Assembly (NCBI GenBank): GCA_963854835.1
Contig: OY978530.1
Span: 28,358,695 to 28,422,694 of the forward strand
DNA length: 64,000 nt
Reading direction: 5' to 3'
Source of the DNA: Megamerina dolium
Taxonomy: Eukaryota; Arthropoda; Insecta; Diptera; Megamerinidae
Positions 1 to 10,760 of this stretch are shown here, in pieces (position 1 is the stretch's first letter; every line of letters starts with the position of its first letter). The notes under the pieces are model-generated. The model saw only the letters and a list, made by a program, of their open reading frames with translations. It was not told where the DNA came from and ran no database searches. The position numbers were made by a program, and so were the translations under genes.

Positions 1-348
1 CTCGCAATTTCACTGTATGAGTTAATTTTAGATTCTCGTGGACATACTGCTGCTCTCTTGTGTTTGAAGGGGAATTACCAGATTCTTTTTCAATAATAGA
101 TCACTTGCATCTACTACATATATTATATATACTATAACACTTATTTAGTTAGTTTTTCTTATAAAGATATACATATATTCTTAGTTAATTAACTTCTTTC
201 TTTGCAATATTCATTTATAATCTATACTTAATTCTATTTGTAATTTCCCTTAAGATATTGTATTATATTTGTGTGCATGAGTATCCACACACCGAATTAC
301 AATTCATCGGGATGAATTGCAGCAGATGTCTTTATACGCATGAACACT
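1..348 (-). repeat. LTR of errantivirus A (3' LTR, runs off the left edge)
   Basis: Read on the minus strand, this follows an env remnant and a purine-rich stretch (about 349-365), as a 3' LTR should. Its sequence recurs on the plus strand between about 21107 and 24085, where two DNA transposons interrupt it. Shared blocks include the start (ATGTTCATG / GTGTTCATG, then TATAA and CACATCTG), an ACTAACTAA block and the AAGAATCTGGTAATTC stretch. The likely start near 348 was set by this pairwise match; the other end is outside the window. Identity as an errantivirus LTR is inferred from the adjacent env. Confidence 0.7.
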
Positions 349-399
349 GTGCCTACTTCTTTCTATAAGTTGTATATTTTTTTCCTATATTTATTATTA

Positions 400-1198
400 T
401 TAATTTTTTGTTATTCCTATTTGGTATTTATTTAAAATTTCTGGATGTGTTTTGTTACGCGAAGTGGTGGGTTCCTCATTGATCTTTTTTGCTATAATCC
501 TTTGCTTATTTATTATTTTCGTATTATTTTTCATTAAATATATCAACACAAATATAATTATTATTATAATTACGATAAATGTTCCGCTTAAACTATATGA
601 GACATGGTATTTGTGCAATTTAATTAAACTGAATTTGTGATATTTCGGTTTTATTTATTATTCTGTCACTAGGAGAGAAATATATATCCTGGACTGTCTG
701 TTTATAGTTGGTATATACTTCCTCTCCAATTTTGATTTCACTATCATTGAAGACTATTAAATAATTGTCTGTCATAGATATTTGTCTATCGTCACAGTCC
801 TGAGTTAATTTTTCCCTCTTTGCGTTTTTAATTATTATTGTATCTTCGTCCAATGGTGTTATTTCTGTATCGTTGTTGTATTTATATAAGTGATTATTAG
901 TTATATCACAATTTTGGCTTCTTTTTAGATGTTTGAGCATTGCATTTTCTTCGTAAGTAAAAATTTTATCGTTAATCTGTACTATGTATTCTGGTTCTTC
1001 GTCTATTTCCAAAAATTCTGAGTTCGTTATAGGTATAATTAATTTCAGGTCCGTTTGGATAAATGATTTTGGTATTTGAATCGCAATAATTAAATGGTTT
1101 TCTTTATAATTCATTACTCCTACTCTTAGTAGTTTGAATTTGTAGAAATCTATATGATATTGTTCTATCTCTTGACTTGTCAAAATGCCTGGGTGCAT
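400..1198 (-). pseudogene. env: Errantivirus A env, C-terminal half, broken
   Basis: Residues 1-192 of the upstream reading frame (620-1198) resemble the middle and C-terminal part of the env at 58981-60342: both share an 'ITSQEI/ILT.KEI' segment, an I-x-K-x-F/I-P-K-x-F pattern, spaced cysteines and a 'TIIVKNA'-like stretch. The frame stops at 620; the next frame (400-618) carries a strongly hydrophobic run rich in Ile that fits the membrane anchor, then a basic tail. So one frameshift separates ectodomain from anchor. The N-terminal half, with the fusion region, is missing: the similarity ends near 1200, just before an in-frame stop. Env of errantiviruses is an insect retrovirus-like envelope glycoprotein. 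This copy cannot make a complete one. Confidence 0.8.
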
Positions 1199-1239
1199 GA
1201 TGTTATTTTTTAGTTATCCTGGATTTGATCTATTTTTCT

Positions 1240-2690
1240 TTCTAAGTGTTTCAGTTTTTTTCGCCACTTGTAAGCATACATAAGCACAGGCACACACATA
1301 TGCTTCCTCTTGATTTTGTGTGTCTGGCAAGAATGACAAAATCGTTAAAAATTGCTAAACTGAATTCGATCCAATGCTGCGTTGTCGATTGCATGTATTC
1401 TTGAATGGAAAACTATCATATTATGCTAGGCATGCGCACATATATGTCTTTTGCTCGTAGTAAAACCGAAGACAGAGAAGTGAGTGCAAAAACGGTAGTT
1501 GAATTTGTCAAAGGCATTCAATGGACTGAATTATGAGTGAAAAATGGCAGCCAATCTTTCAACAGGAAGATTTAAATTTAATTTGAATAAATTTTGGATA
1601 TAAATAATTTTTTTCAGGATAGACTCATTCAAATATTACATATGATAAATTTCGCATATCTCTGTGTAATAATAATTTATAATTATTACATATAATTTCA
1701 ATGTTCATCGTCGGATTCATACATATATGTATAGGCACATATGAAAGTAATTATATATGTGACATGCCGACTCAAATTGATTGTGCGAAGCTGCGGTTGG
1801 TTTACGTATGAAAATGCTCATTGTCAACTGTTTCCAGTGTATCTAAAACAATTTTTGGTTTTGAGTGAAAAGGTGGCCATTTCATTGCGTTTCATCGCCA
1901 GATTTGCTATTAAAACGCTGTCTATTAACAGTGGGATATCTCTATACTTCTATAGTCTCTGACCATAGACATGTGCTGTAACCGTTTTAGTTATTTTAAT
2001 ACAGATGTTGTTTATATTGTTTTCGTTCTATTACAGCACACATCCATAACGCCATACACCAGCCGCAGCTGAATCGGCAGAAATCAATACCACACGCAAC
2101 AAAGGGGCTTTGAAATGTGTAATCGACGACATTTTATTTATTCCCGGCCAACGACATTTTACATAAACAATGTTACATTTATCGAATTAGAAGAAAATTA
2201 TAATTATTACTATATTATATTATACTAATTTTCTTTAAATTCATTTATTTACATTTATCATTATAATTCATTTAATTACAGTAGACAAAGTATAAATATC
2301 AAAAAAAAAAGATTAAAAATACAAAATTTTTTTTTAATATGTTCAATACCTCATTGGAAAGGAAATTGTATGGCCTTGAATATTGTTCTAAATTTTTTAC
2401 AGGTCAATAGTGATTATTTAAAAAAAAACTTGAATTTTGGAAAACAACTTTTTTAAAGTTTTTATTTTGATCATATTCAAAATATTCAAAATAGGCTATA
2501 AATGTTATATATCACTGAAAAGGTATTAAAAAGACCATATTATCAGAAAAAATTGCTATTCTTTAACATAAAATAATTTACAAAAAAATTCAATTGTACT
2601 AAAAGAAAAATCAAAATTGTATTCTAAAATAGAAATTAAAAACTTGAATGCCAAATATATAAGCTCTAGTAAAAAGAAAACCATTATTTT
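1240..2690. other. No gene seen
   Basis: AT-rich sequence without a convincing reading frame. The 73-codon ORF at 1741-1962 has no recognisable domain and is probably chance. 2160-2690 is very AT-rich with homopolymer runs. I recognise no repeat family here. Confidence 0.6.
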
Positions 2691-2736
2691 TGCATTAAAT
2701 TGAATGTTTTATTTACAATAGTTAGAATGATCCGAT

Positions 2737-3785
2737 TTAGGTCAAATATGTACCGTTTTGTTCGATAACTTGTTGCTATATTGAAGGTAATTTCATAATG
2801 CCACCCTCATAGAAACCCTCGTCCCTATTAGCAAAAAACTGGGACAGTCCATTTTCACAAGCTTCTCTTGAGGCCAATTTTTCACCAGCAAAATCATTCG
2901 CCATAGACAGAAACAGGTATTAATCACTTGGTGCCAGGTCCGGACTATAAGTTGGATGCATAAGAACCTCCCAATTAAACTCCCGGATCTTCTGGTTAGT
3001 CACTATCGATGTGTGTGGCCTGGCGTTGTCCTGATGGAACACAATTTCTCTCCTATTGGCCGAAGCTGGACGCTTCTGGGCGATTGTTTCCTTCATTGTT
3101 GACTGTACATGTCCAAATTAAGAGTTTGGCCATAGGGAAGCAGCTCATAGTAGATCATTCCTTGCCAATCCCACCAAACACATAGCAAAACCTTCCTGAC
3201 CGTCAATCCTGGCTTGGCCACCATTTGCGCCGGCTCACCGTGATTCGACCACAACCGTTTTCGCTTGACGTTGTCGTAAGTGACCCAATTTTCATCACCA
3301 GTAACCATACGCTTCAGAAATGGATCGATTTTGTTGCGATTCAGCAGCGATTCGCAGATGGAAATTCGGTCCATGAGGTTTTTTGCGTTAACTCGTGTGG
3401 CACCCATAATCAAGTTCTTTTTGTATCCAGCCTTATTTAAATGGTTCGAAACGGTTTTTTGTGCAATGTTTAGCTCCTGGGCAATAGAAGCAGTGTTTAC
3501 ATGACGGTCAGGCTCGACAATTTCCAGTATTTTATCGATATTTTCAACAATTGGCTTTTCAGAACGTGGTTCATCTTTGACATCTAAATTACCAGAACGG
3601 AATCGACGAAACCAAAATTGCACGTGATTGGCTGTTACTGTATCAGGACCACAAACACTATTCTCATTTTCAGCCGTCTGGCTTGCGTTTTCGCCTTTAT
3701 CGAAGAAAAACTGTAAAATATGTCGTATTTTCTCTTTACTGGTGTCCATCTGTGACGCCTGTTCAAACAATACTGAGTTAAACAA
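2737..3785 (-). pseudogene. Mariner (DD34D) transposase, broken
   Basis: The N-terminal frame (3093-3785, about 230 residues) shows the mariner layout: helix-turn-helix with 'IRHILQFFFDKGENASQT', 'HVQFWFRRFRSGNLDVKDEPRSEKP', a second HTH ('SIAQELNIAQKTVSNHLNKAGY'-type), then the first catalytic Asp in 'VTGDENWVTYDN'. The frame is lost at about 3093; the next frame continues to about 2737 with 'HQDNARPHTS' (second Asp) and 'SPDLAPSD' (third Asp), 34 residues apart, as in mariner. A stop codon lies directly after the third Asp. I cannot see clear terminal inverted repeats, so the element borders are approximate. It is a dead copy with one frameshift and at least one nonsense codon. Confidence 0.9.
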
Positions 3786-3799
3786 TCAAAAAACTGCCT

Positions 3800-4141
3800 G
3801 AAAAGTTTATTTAGTACGAGATCCTATCTTTCTTTACAACGCCAGATACAGATTACTAAAGCCATCTATTGGACAAATAATGGATTTATTTTTACTACAC
3901 CTTATATATCGGGAAATTAATTTGAAAATCCGTTCGAATACTTTTACTCTATATAAATATCCATTGTCTCACAAATGTCATAGAAAAGCATGGAGCCCTT
4001 TGCAAGCAGTGTAATTTAAATATGTGTAATATGTACTTTTAGAAGCAAAGATCATTAGAAAGGCTAATAACTATGACTACTTTTTATATATTTATAGCTA
4101 ATATTTATAATATATTTATTGTTCAATATGTATTATTTCTG
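3800..4141. other. No gene seen
   Basis: Between the mariner remnant and the SINE tail. AT-rich, no reading frame and no repeat that I recognise; the mariner 5' terminus may lie inside it. Confidence 0.5.
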
Positions 4142-4388
4142 AAAAAAAAATGAAAAATAAATATGTGGCACTTAAAGCCCCAAAGGGCTCTTTGGCCGAG
4201 CTTCTCCATTACTGTTGTGCTTGTTAAATTTTGGGCAGTATTAGAAGGGACCTACTTATTGTAGCCGGCAGAACCCTTGTGACATCACAAGCTTTGTTCT
4301 TTTAGAAGCTTTTTCATGGCAAGTCGAAAGAATTGCCAATTGCTTGCCGACAGGTGGGTACCGTTCGAAAGAAAAATCTTTTCTATAT

Positions 4389-4530
4389 TGGTATTTTTGT
4401 ATAAAAGTCTTTCTTGAGAGCTGGCCTTTGGAAGGGCTAAAAAAATACCCTTATAGGCCCAACACCGGCTTCGCGACATTTAGTATTTTTGGATAAAAGT
4501 TTCTTTTGATAGCCGACCTTTGGCCGGACT
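4389..4530. repeat. 92-bp minisatellite, about 1.5 units (left of LINE)
   Basis: Units contain 'gtatttttggataaaag', 'tagccgacctttggccgg' and 'cgccggcttcgcgacatt'-like blocks. The same unit occurs about three more times at 8758-9020. The two blocks are one array split by the LINE insertion. Confidence 0.85.
4523..4530. repeat. Target-site duplication of the Jockey LINE, left copy
   Basis: GCCGGACT here and at 8758-8765 flank the LINE: the poly-T (poly-A tail on the minus strand) starts directly after this copy and the truncated 5' end lies directly before the other. Confidence 0.65.
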
Positions 4531-4691
4531 TCTTTTTTTTTTTTTTTTTTTTGTTAGCTTATTTTTTTTTATTGAATCTTTCTTAAATACAAGAAACTAA
4601 CAATAAGTATTCAAATCTTACAAACTAAATAAAACTATGTGATATCCCCTACGTTCCATCACAATTTGGTGAGTCGCGAGATGTAGCAATT

Positions 4692-6056
4692 TTACAGCAT
4701 ATTCAGTGTGTCTTTTCTTTTTAATCGACGATGCCCTTTGCTCAGCAACAATTGCCTAGCAAGGGGATTCGGATGATTGTGTAATTTTTGAATGTAGCTT
4801 CTGCAGGACATTGCAACTTCCTCAGAAATTGTGGATACATTTAAATCTCGATGGATGTTAACGTTCCTCATATACCAAGGCGCGTTTACAATAATTCGCA
4901 GACACTTGGATTGTATTCGCTGCAATTTTTCGATATTAGAGGGAGATGCGGTGCCCCAAAACTGAATACCATAAGTCCAGATTGGTTTCAGGATTGCTTT
5001 ATATAATAGCACTTTGTATTCAAGATTCAACTTTGATCTTTTGTGTAACAGCCACCATAACTAATTCATTTTAAGCTTGATCTTAGTTTTCTTTGCCTCT
5101 ATGTGATTTTTCCATGTCAGCCTTCTGTCGAGGTGAATACCCAAGTACTTTGTTGAGGAACATTGTGGAACTGATTGGCCATTAATTTTAAGTGGGGGAC
5201 ATGTATCTAGCCTTAGCGTGAAGGTTACATGTACGCTCTTTGATTCATTGACTTTTATACGCCATTTTGCTAGCCAGATTTCGAGAGAATCGACATGAGT
5301 CTGCAGGAGTTTAGTAGCTTCTATGGGATTAGAGCGAGAGCAAAATATCATCAGCAAAGGTCGATATGAATGTATAGTTATTGTTGGGCATATCTGAAGT
5401 GTATAAGAGATACAGTAAGGGACCCAAAACGCTTCCTTGAGGAACGCCAGCGTGAATATCCAATAGATTTGTTGTGTAATCCTTGTGATGTACGAGAAAT
5501 TGTCTTTTCGTGAGGTAGCTACTAAGCAATGAGGAGACATTTGCAGGCAGTAATAGTTTAAGTTTGTAAATAAGGCCCTCGTGCCATACTTTATCGAAAG
5601 CTTGAGTGATATCAAGAAAGACAGCTGAGCAATACTTTTTTTCTTCAAAAGTGTTCCTTATCAGAGTTACAATGCGGTGGACTTGTTCTATTGTGCCGTG
5701 CTGTTTTCTAAATCCAAACTGATGTTGAGGAATCAGTTGGTTGAGATTAATAAATGGAGTTATATTCATGACAAGTAGCTTTTCGAATACTTTAGAAAGT
5801 AGAGGCAGGAGGCTCATAGGTCTGTACGATGCAACTTTTGTAGGGTCTTTTCCTGGTTTTGCTATCATAATAATTTTTGAAGTTTTCCAGCATTTGGGAT
5901 AGTGTTTAATACGAAGGATAGCATTGAAAATGTGCATCAGATGAATTACTGAAGCCGGAGGTAGCTCTTTTATCATTTTACCGGTAATTTTATCTGGACC
6001 AGGTGATTTTTTTGGGTTTAAATCTTTATAAATTGCTTTGAATATGTCCTTTTTTA
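4692..6056 (-). pseudogene. Jockey LINE ORF2, reverse transcriptase part
   Basis: The main frame (5329-6056) carries the RT fingers and palm: 'LNPKKSPGPDKITGKMIK', 'ASYRPMSLLPLLSKVFEKLL', 'QHQFGFRKQHGTIEQ', 'VFLDITQAFDKVWHEGL', 'AGVPQGSVLGPLLYLLYT' and the catalytic 'TFADDILL'. It frameshifts near 5329; the next frame continues the thumb ('WLAKWRIKVNESKSVHVTF', 'KYLGIHLDRRLTWKNHI'), then a stop codon interrupts at about 5060 and the last frame (4692-5030) ends with 'YKAILKPIWTYGIQFWGTA' and the C-terminal tail. Motif order and the CPQGSVLGP-like box fit the Jockey clade. RT catalytic Asp residues are retained, but the ORF has one frameshift, one nonsense codon and a large insertion. Confidence 0.9.
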
Positions 6057-6187
6057 TACCCTGCATAATGCAATATGCATGGTATATTCATTTCGGTCAG
6101 ATGTTTGTGTCCACTTGAAGGAATCTCCGGAGATATAGACATGGATATATATTCGTGATCAGCGTCGATTAAATTTTCGATTTAACG

Positions 6188-6240
6188 ATGTCCGTCCGTC
6201 CGTCCGTCCGTCCGTCCGTCCGTCCGTCCGTCTGTCTGTC
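6188..6240. repeat. (GTCC)n microsatellite
   Basis: About eleven tandem GTCC units followed by GTCT variants, near the left end of the dispersed repeat. Confidence 0.95.
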
Positions 6241-6519
6241 ACCTGGCTGGTTCGCACGATAACTTGAGTAAATATTGAGCTATTTCGATGAAATTTGGCA
6301 TAAGTAATCTATGATCCAAGGGTACGGAGGGGATTGATATTGGGCATGATCGGTCAATAACCACGCCCACACCAAGCATTCAAAGCGACTAACCTCGAAA
6401 TTTTCAAAATCTTTAACTTGCTATAACTCGCATAATATACAACTTGGGACAACAATATTTGGCACGTAGACTTATATTATACTACTATATAACCTCGCCA
6501 AACCTGGTTGAGCCACGCC

Positions 6520-7760
6520 CACTTTTTAGCGTAGCTCTCATACAAAGTGTCTGTACTTTTTTTAAATTGAAACAGCTGTAACTTTAACAATCATCTGTCC
6601 AGAATAACCATAATTGACACTTAGATTAACACGGCAGTCGGAAATAATATGGCAGAAAATCAGTGTGCCACGCCCACTCCTTTTTGGGTCTCCCATACAA
6701 AGTTGCGGAAATTAAAAAAAATGTTACCGGTTATAACTTGCAAACTATTCAGCGTAGAATAACGAGATTTAAGATGTGGATTAGTATTGTACGAGCAAGT
6801 AGGCTCACAGAAAATGGGCGCACCACGCCAACTGTTTATCGTAGCCCCCATACAAATTTTAAATTGAAACAGCTGTAACTTCGGCAATCTTCTGTCTAGA
6901 ATAACCATAATTGACACTTAAATTAATATCGTAGTCGGAAATAATCAGGCAGAAAATCAGTGTGCCACGCCCACTCCTTCACGGGCCTCTTATGCAAAGT
7001 CAAGGGAATTAAACTAAAACTTTTAAGCGCCATAACTTATAAACCATTTAGAGTAGAATAACGAGATTTAAGGTATGGATTAGTATTGTAGGAGCAACTA
7101 GACTCACAGGAAATGGACGCGCCACGCCCACTGTTGATAGTAGCCGCCATACAAAATGACCGAATTTCTTTTAAATTGAAACAACTGTAACTTCTGCAAT
7201 CTTCTGTCTAGAATAACCATAATTGACACTTAAATTAATATCGTAGTCGGAAATAACCTGCAAAAAAATCAGTGTGCCACGCGTACTCTTTCTTGGGGTT
7301 CCCATACAAAGTTACGGAAATTAAAAAAAAGTTAACCATCATAACTTGCAAACTATTCAGCGCAGAACAACCAGATTTAAGATATAGATTGGTATTTTAA
7401 GAGCAACTAGACTCACAGGAAATGGACTGTCCACCCCCACTGTTTATAGTTGCTCCCATACAAAATGACCGAATTTCTTTTAAATTGAAATAGCTGTAAC
7501 TTCTGCATCCTTCTGTCTAGAACAATCATAATTAACACTTACGTTAATATGGTAGTCGGAAATAATCTGGAGAAAAATCAGCGTACCACGCCCACTTCTT
7601 ATTGGGTCTCCCATACAAAGTTGAGGAAATTAAACAAAAATGTTAACCACCATAACTTAGAAACTATTCAACGTAGGACACCAAATTTAAGGTGTGGATT
7701 AACATTGAAAAATTAATTGGATTTACCAGAAAGTGGTAAGCCACGCCCACTTTTTATATA
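6520..7760. repeat. About 300-bp tandem repeat, roughly four diverged units
   Basis: The same block order recurs about every 300 bp: 'gccacgcccact', 'cccatacaaa', 'ttaaattgaaacagctgtaac', 'tctgtctagaataaccata' and 'gacacttaaattaa'. The last block is at about 6614, 6914, 7213 and 7520. Units differ by substitutions and small indels, so the array is old. Confidence 0.85.
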
Positions 7761-7969
7761 GCTCCCATACTAAGCCTCGGAATTATCTTAAAATCCTTTT
7801 ACTTCGTCAAAGTCCACCATATTTCGGGTGTAAATTAGTAGTATATGCAAAAATTGTTTCTCGAAAAGTGGAAATAGAAGAAAAGTTGGATATTCGAGTA
7901 AACTTTTTATATATAAATCTACGTATGCAGGGTATAGTTTGGTCGGCCCCAGCCGACTGTAAGGAGATT

Positions 7970-8757
7970 TTTTTAATTTTGAGCGTTATTGAGCAAGGTT
8001 GAGAAGTTAATATTGGTAGTGAGGACTGTGAAGAGGGTGGATTGGGTGTAAACACACTTTTTAGGTGGTTTGCAAAAGCCAAACCCTTCTCACAGTTGCT
8101 TCTAGCCCAATTACCGTCACTCAAACGGATGGGGGAATCAGTGAGAATTGGCCGATTTGATTTTTTTGCTGATTTCCACAAAGAGTAGTCTGACGCTTCA
8201 CCAGGTGTTAATTTCGCTATGTGCTCTTCTAACTCTTTGTTGTTTTTATTTTTTAAGGCTTGCTTTAACTTTCGAGTGCAGTGCTGTAGCTGTGTTTTCA
8301 GATTCGGTGATCTGAATTCTTGCCATTGTCTTCGGAGTCTTCTTTTCTGTCTTACTAGCAATTCAATATCGGCTGGTGTGTATGGGCTATAGTTTGATTG
8401 CTTGCATACCTTTGTGCAGGTGGCTGAGCTGAGAGCTAATGAGAGCAGCTTGTTGAATTTTTCGAGTGCTGAGTCTACATCGTGTCCATTTCTTAATACA
8501 GTACTCAGAGGAAGATGGGAATTTATATATTTCTTGAATTTTAACCAGTCTATTTTCTTTCTAACGCAATTGCTTTGGGGGCTTGGTGATTTTATAGATA
8601 TTACCGTGGGAGAGTGGTCAGATGATAGATCATAATTACACTCTGTGGAGATATTTTCCATCTGCAAACCTTTGGCGACTCCAAAGTCTATGAGATCGGG
8701 TATTTTCCTCTTGTCCGTCGGCCAATATGTCGGTTGACCATTTGAAATAACATCGTA
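7970..8757 (-). pseudogene. Jockey LINE ORF2, endonuclease end and linker
   Basis: This is the upstream part of the LINE ORF2, truncated at 8757. It starts inside the AP-like endonuclease ('IPDLIDFGVAKG', then 'NYDLSSDHSPTVISI' with the conserved S-D-H) and runs through the basic linker ('VRQKRRLRRQWQ', 'HCTRKLKQALKNKN'), 'WKSAKKSNRP' and 'FANHLKSVFTPN'. Open reading continues into the foreign insert to 7807, but residues after about 'LKIKKISLQ' come from the insert, not from the LINE. The N-terminal endonuclease half and ORF1 are absent. Confidence 0.85.
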
Positions 8758-9020
8758 GCCGGACTAATAAAAATAACGCTTATGGGCCCGACGCCGGTTT
8801 CGCGACATTCAGTATTTTTGGATAAAAGTTTTTCTTTATAGCCGGCCTTTGCCCGGGCTAAAAAAATAACCCTTATATGCCCGACGCCGGCTTCGCCATA
8901 AGCAGTATTTTTGGATATAAGTTTTTTTTTATAGCCGACCTTTGGCCGGACTAATAACAATAACCTTTATATGCCCGACGCAGGCTTCGCGACAATCAAA
9001 ATGTTAGGATAAAAGTTTTT
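8758..9020. repeat. 92-bp minisatellite, about three units (right of LINE)
   Basis: Unit starts 'agtatttttgga' at about 8811 and 8903 are 92 bp apart. The blocks 'cgacgccggcttcgc' and 'tagccgacctttggccgg' recur in each unit. Confidence 0.85.
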
Positions 9021-9052
9021 CTTGAGACTAACCACTGAGCTGAGGCGCCAAC
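8758..9052 (-). mobile_element. SINE copy 1, minisatellite and tRNA-like head (right part)
   Basis: 8758-9020 holds about three 92-bp minisatellite units. Directly after them, 'taaccactgagctgaggcgccaacc' (9023-9052 region) matches on the minus strand the tRNA-like 5' head of the other SINEs (A box 'gctcagtggtta'). With the left part at 4142-4530 this makes one SINE whose middle is replaced by the minisatellite and which was later split by the LINE. Confidence 0.7.
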
Positions 9053-9054
9053 CA

Positions 9055-9059
9055 CCATA

Positions 9060-9115
<56 letters not shown>
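9055..9115. repeat. (TA)n microsatellite
   Basis: Almost pure TA dinucleotide run of about 60 bp between the SINE head and a mariner fragment. Confidence 0.97.
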
Positions 9116-9116
<1 letters not shown>

Positions 9117-9545
9117 CATCGTTTACTCTCCGAAGCTTATCCGGAGTGTGCTCTTTCAGTTTCAACATGCGAGAGGTGGTTTGTGCGTTTCAGAAGTGCT
9201 GATTTTGATGTGGAAGACAAAAAACGTCCAGGACAGCCGAAGAAGTTTGAATTGGAGGCATTACTCGATGAGGACTCGTGTCAAACGGAAGAAGAACTTG
9301 CCAAATTGTTAGAAGTTACATGCCAAGCCATTTTCCATCGATTGAAACTATTGGGAATGATTCAAAAGCAAGGAAATTGGGCACCGTACGCGTTAAAGCC
9401 GAGAGACGTCGAAAGGCGATTTTTCACTTGCGAACAGCTGCTCCAAAGGCAACAAAGGAAAGGTTTTTTGCATCGCATCGTTACTGGTGATGAAAAGTGG
9501 ATCCACTACGACAATCCCAAGCTAAAAAATTCAGCTGCACTTTTC
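9117..9545 (+). pseudogene. Mariner transposase fragment
   Basis: The frame 9183-9545 encodes the middle of a mariner transposase: 'FRSADFDVEDKKRPGQPKKF', a second HTH ('CQTEEELAKLLEVTCQAIFHRLK'-type), 'LGMIQKQGNWAPYALKPRDV' and the first catalytic Asp in 'IVTGDEKWIHYDNPK'. Similarity ends at about 9545, so both later catalytic Asp residues are missing. The part before 9183 is in another frame. It is a different mariner from the one at 2737-3785. Confidence 0.85.
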
Positions 9546-9785
9546 TCCAAATTAAAGAAGTAAATCAAAACTTCCCGCAAATGCTGTTTTGTGGGCACAA
9601 AACTTGACATATTGAGAGCAAAAAAAACTATGTTATTTACACTCCGGGCAAATGACACATACTGAAAATGAAAGCTATGGAATGAGGTTATGACATGAAT
9701 ATAGTTTCAGTATTGTCTGATGCTTATATCCCGAACTACGCCATCTGTTGTAAATGCCGCATTTTTAATTTGCGCTCCCAATAAT

Positions 9786-10760
9786 TTAATAGAGAAAGTC
9801 GTACGCTTTTATTTTGCACGGTTGTATGTTGACGAAACATATTGCATGACTTTTAATTTTTGTGAAACCATCTATAATGGTGGTATTACGCATGTCTACC
9901 GATATATTATATTTTTTTAAAAAATCTGCACCTATGATGTTATGTTTCAAGTCCTCGGCAATAAATGTCCATTCGAATGGTCTTCGTAGTCCAAGGTCTA
10001 AGATGAGTCGCACGGGTCCAAATGTGGTTATTTTGCTGTTGTTTTCTAAGAACAATTGTGGTGTTAATTTTGCTACACGTGGGCGATTAGTGGCGGCGAC
10101 AGTTATTATTGAAGCGTCTCCGCCCGCGGCGATTTAAAAACTTCGATGTGATCGTCGATCGATTATGAATAGTTGGTTTGGTTTTGGGTTGCTAATTACT
10201 GGCAATGTGCTGCCGCGTGTGATGCAGCTCCACTTAGTAGTTGCATAGACGGCAGTGGCCCTTGGTATCAACGATAATATTAGTTTTTTGTATTTTTGAA
10301 GTTGCACTTTTGTACCTCTTCTCCAAAGCATTTGTGGTACCAATATATACCTTGTTGCGTTTTAATGTTGCACGATATCAACTACAATTGCGAATTTGAG
10401 ATCGAAAAGGACTGATATTGTCTAGGTTTGACAATTGCTCGATATGCGAAACACTACGTTCGACTTTCGAACGAAAAGTTATTTTCGCAGTTAGCCTTGT
10501 GTCGAGGTTGTTGAGTTGCTTCCCCAACGGTAACTGAATCCACAGAGTTCACCCGAACAACGTCGATTGTTTCGTCTGCGATCGACGCTAGTTGCACCAG
10601 TGTCATTTCCGGATTGCCTTTGTCTAACCTTGCAATGACTGAGCGCACTGAAATCGGTAATTTTTGTAGCCAAAAGTTTGTCAGTTGTAACACCAGTTAT
10701 TTGTAGCTGTGTCAACATGTGGCTTGGTTTATTATGATCAAGTTGAATAACGGACGTTAA
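9786..10760 (-). pseudogene. gag-pol: CsRn1-like gypsy: gag end and protease start
   Basis: 10454-10720 on the minus strand reads as gag C-terminal part ('FWLQKLPISVRSVIARL', 'LVQLASIADETIDVV'). 10134-10343 follows with 'LFIIDRRSHRSF', the stretch that precedes the retropepsin active site in CsRn1-type elements. The active-site triad itself is garbled. 9786-10055 continues the protease ('ITTFGPVRLILDLGLRRPF', 'IIGADFLKKYNISVDM'). Reading frames are broken between these pieces and the rest of pol is missing. The tRNA-Trp-type PBS at 11246-11256 supports the CsRn1 assignment. Confidence 0.75.

Larger units (their letters stand above)
4142..4530 (-). mobile_element. SINE copy 1, 3' body plus minisatellite (left part)
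   Basis: On the minus strand the end of this copy matches the 3' body of the SINEs at 35069-35408, 36711-37074 and 38895-39258: A-rich tail, the 'ggggctttaagtgcca' block, 'gcaagcaattggcaattct' and 'gaacggtacccacc'. From about 4389 the SINE sequence is replaced by units of a 92-bp minisatellite, cut at 4530 by the LINE. The element resumes at 8758 after the LINE. There is no coding potential. Confidence 0.75.
6057..7967. mobile_element. Dispersed non-coding repeat inserted in the LINE
   Basis: The insert interrupts LINE ORF2 between the linker and the RT. It begins TACCCTGCATA and near its other end reads TATGCAGGGTA, a short inverted terminal match. A TTTTTTA stretch occurs at both junctions (6050-6056 and 7968-7975) and may be the target duplication. 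After the left end come a (GTCC)n run and then roughly four tandem units of about 300 bp. I have seen similarly organised 'GTCC-run, then CCACGCCCA-type' repeats in dipteran genomes, but cannot name the family. No coding potential is seen. Confidence 0.65.
4531..8757 (-). mobile_element. Jockey-type LINE, 5' truncated, with nested insert
   Basis: The element has a 20+ nt poly-A tail on the minus strand (poly-T at 4531-4553), a 3' region with RT and a C-terminal domain, and a 5' end cut inside the endonuclease domain at 8757. GCCGGACT flanks it on both sides, as expected for target-primed integration. It landed in a minisatellite unit. A 1.9-kb repeat (6057-7967) splits the ORF2 linker from the RT. 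Confidence 0.85.

Noticed and set aside
6520..7760. CRISPR array
   Set aside because: Repeat units are about 300 bp and diverged, without short direct repeats and spacers, in an insect genome.
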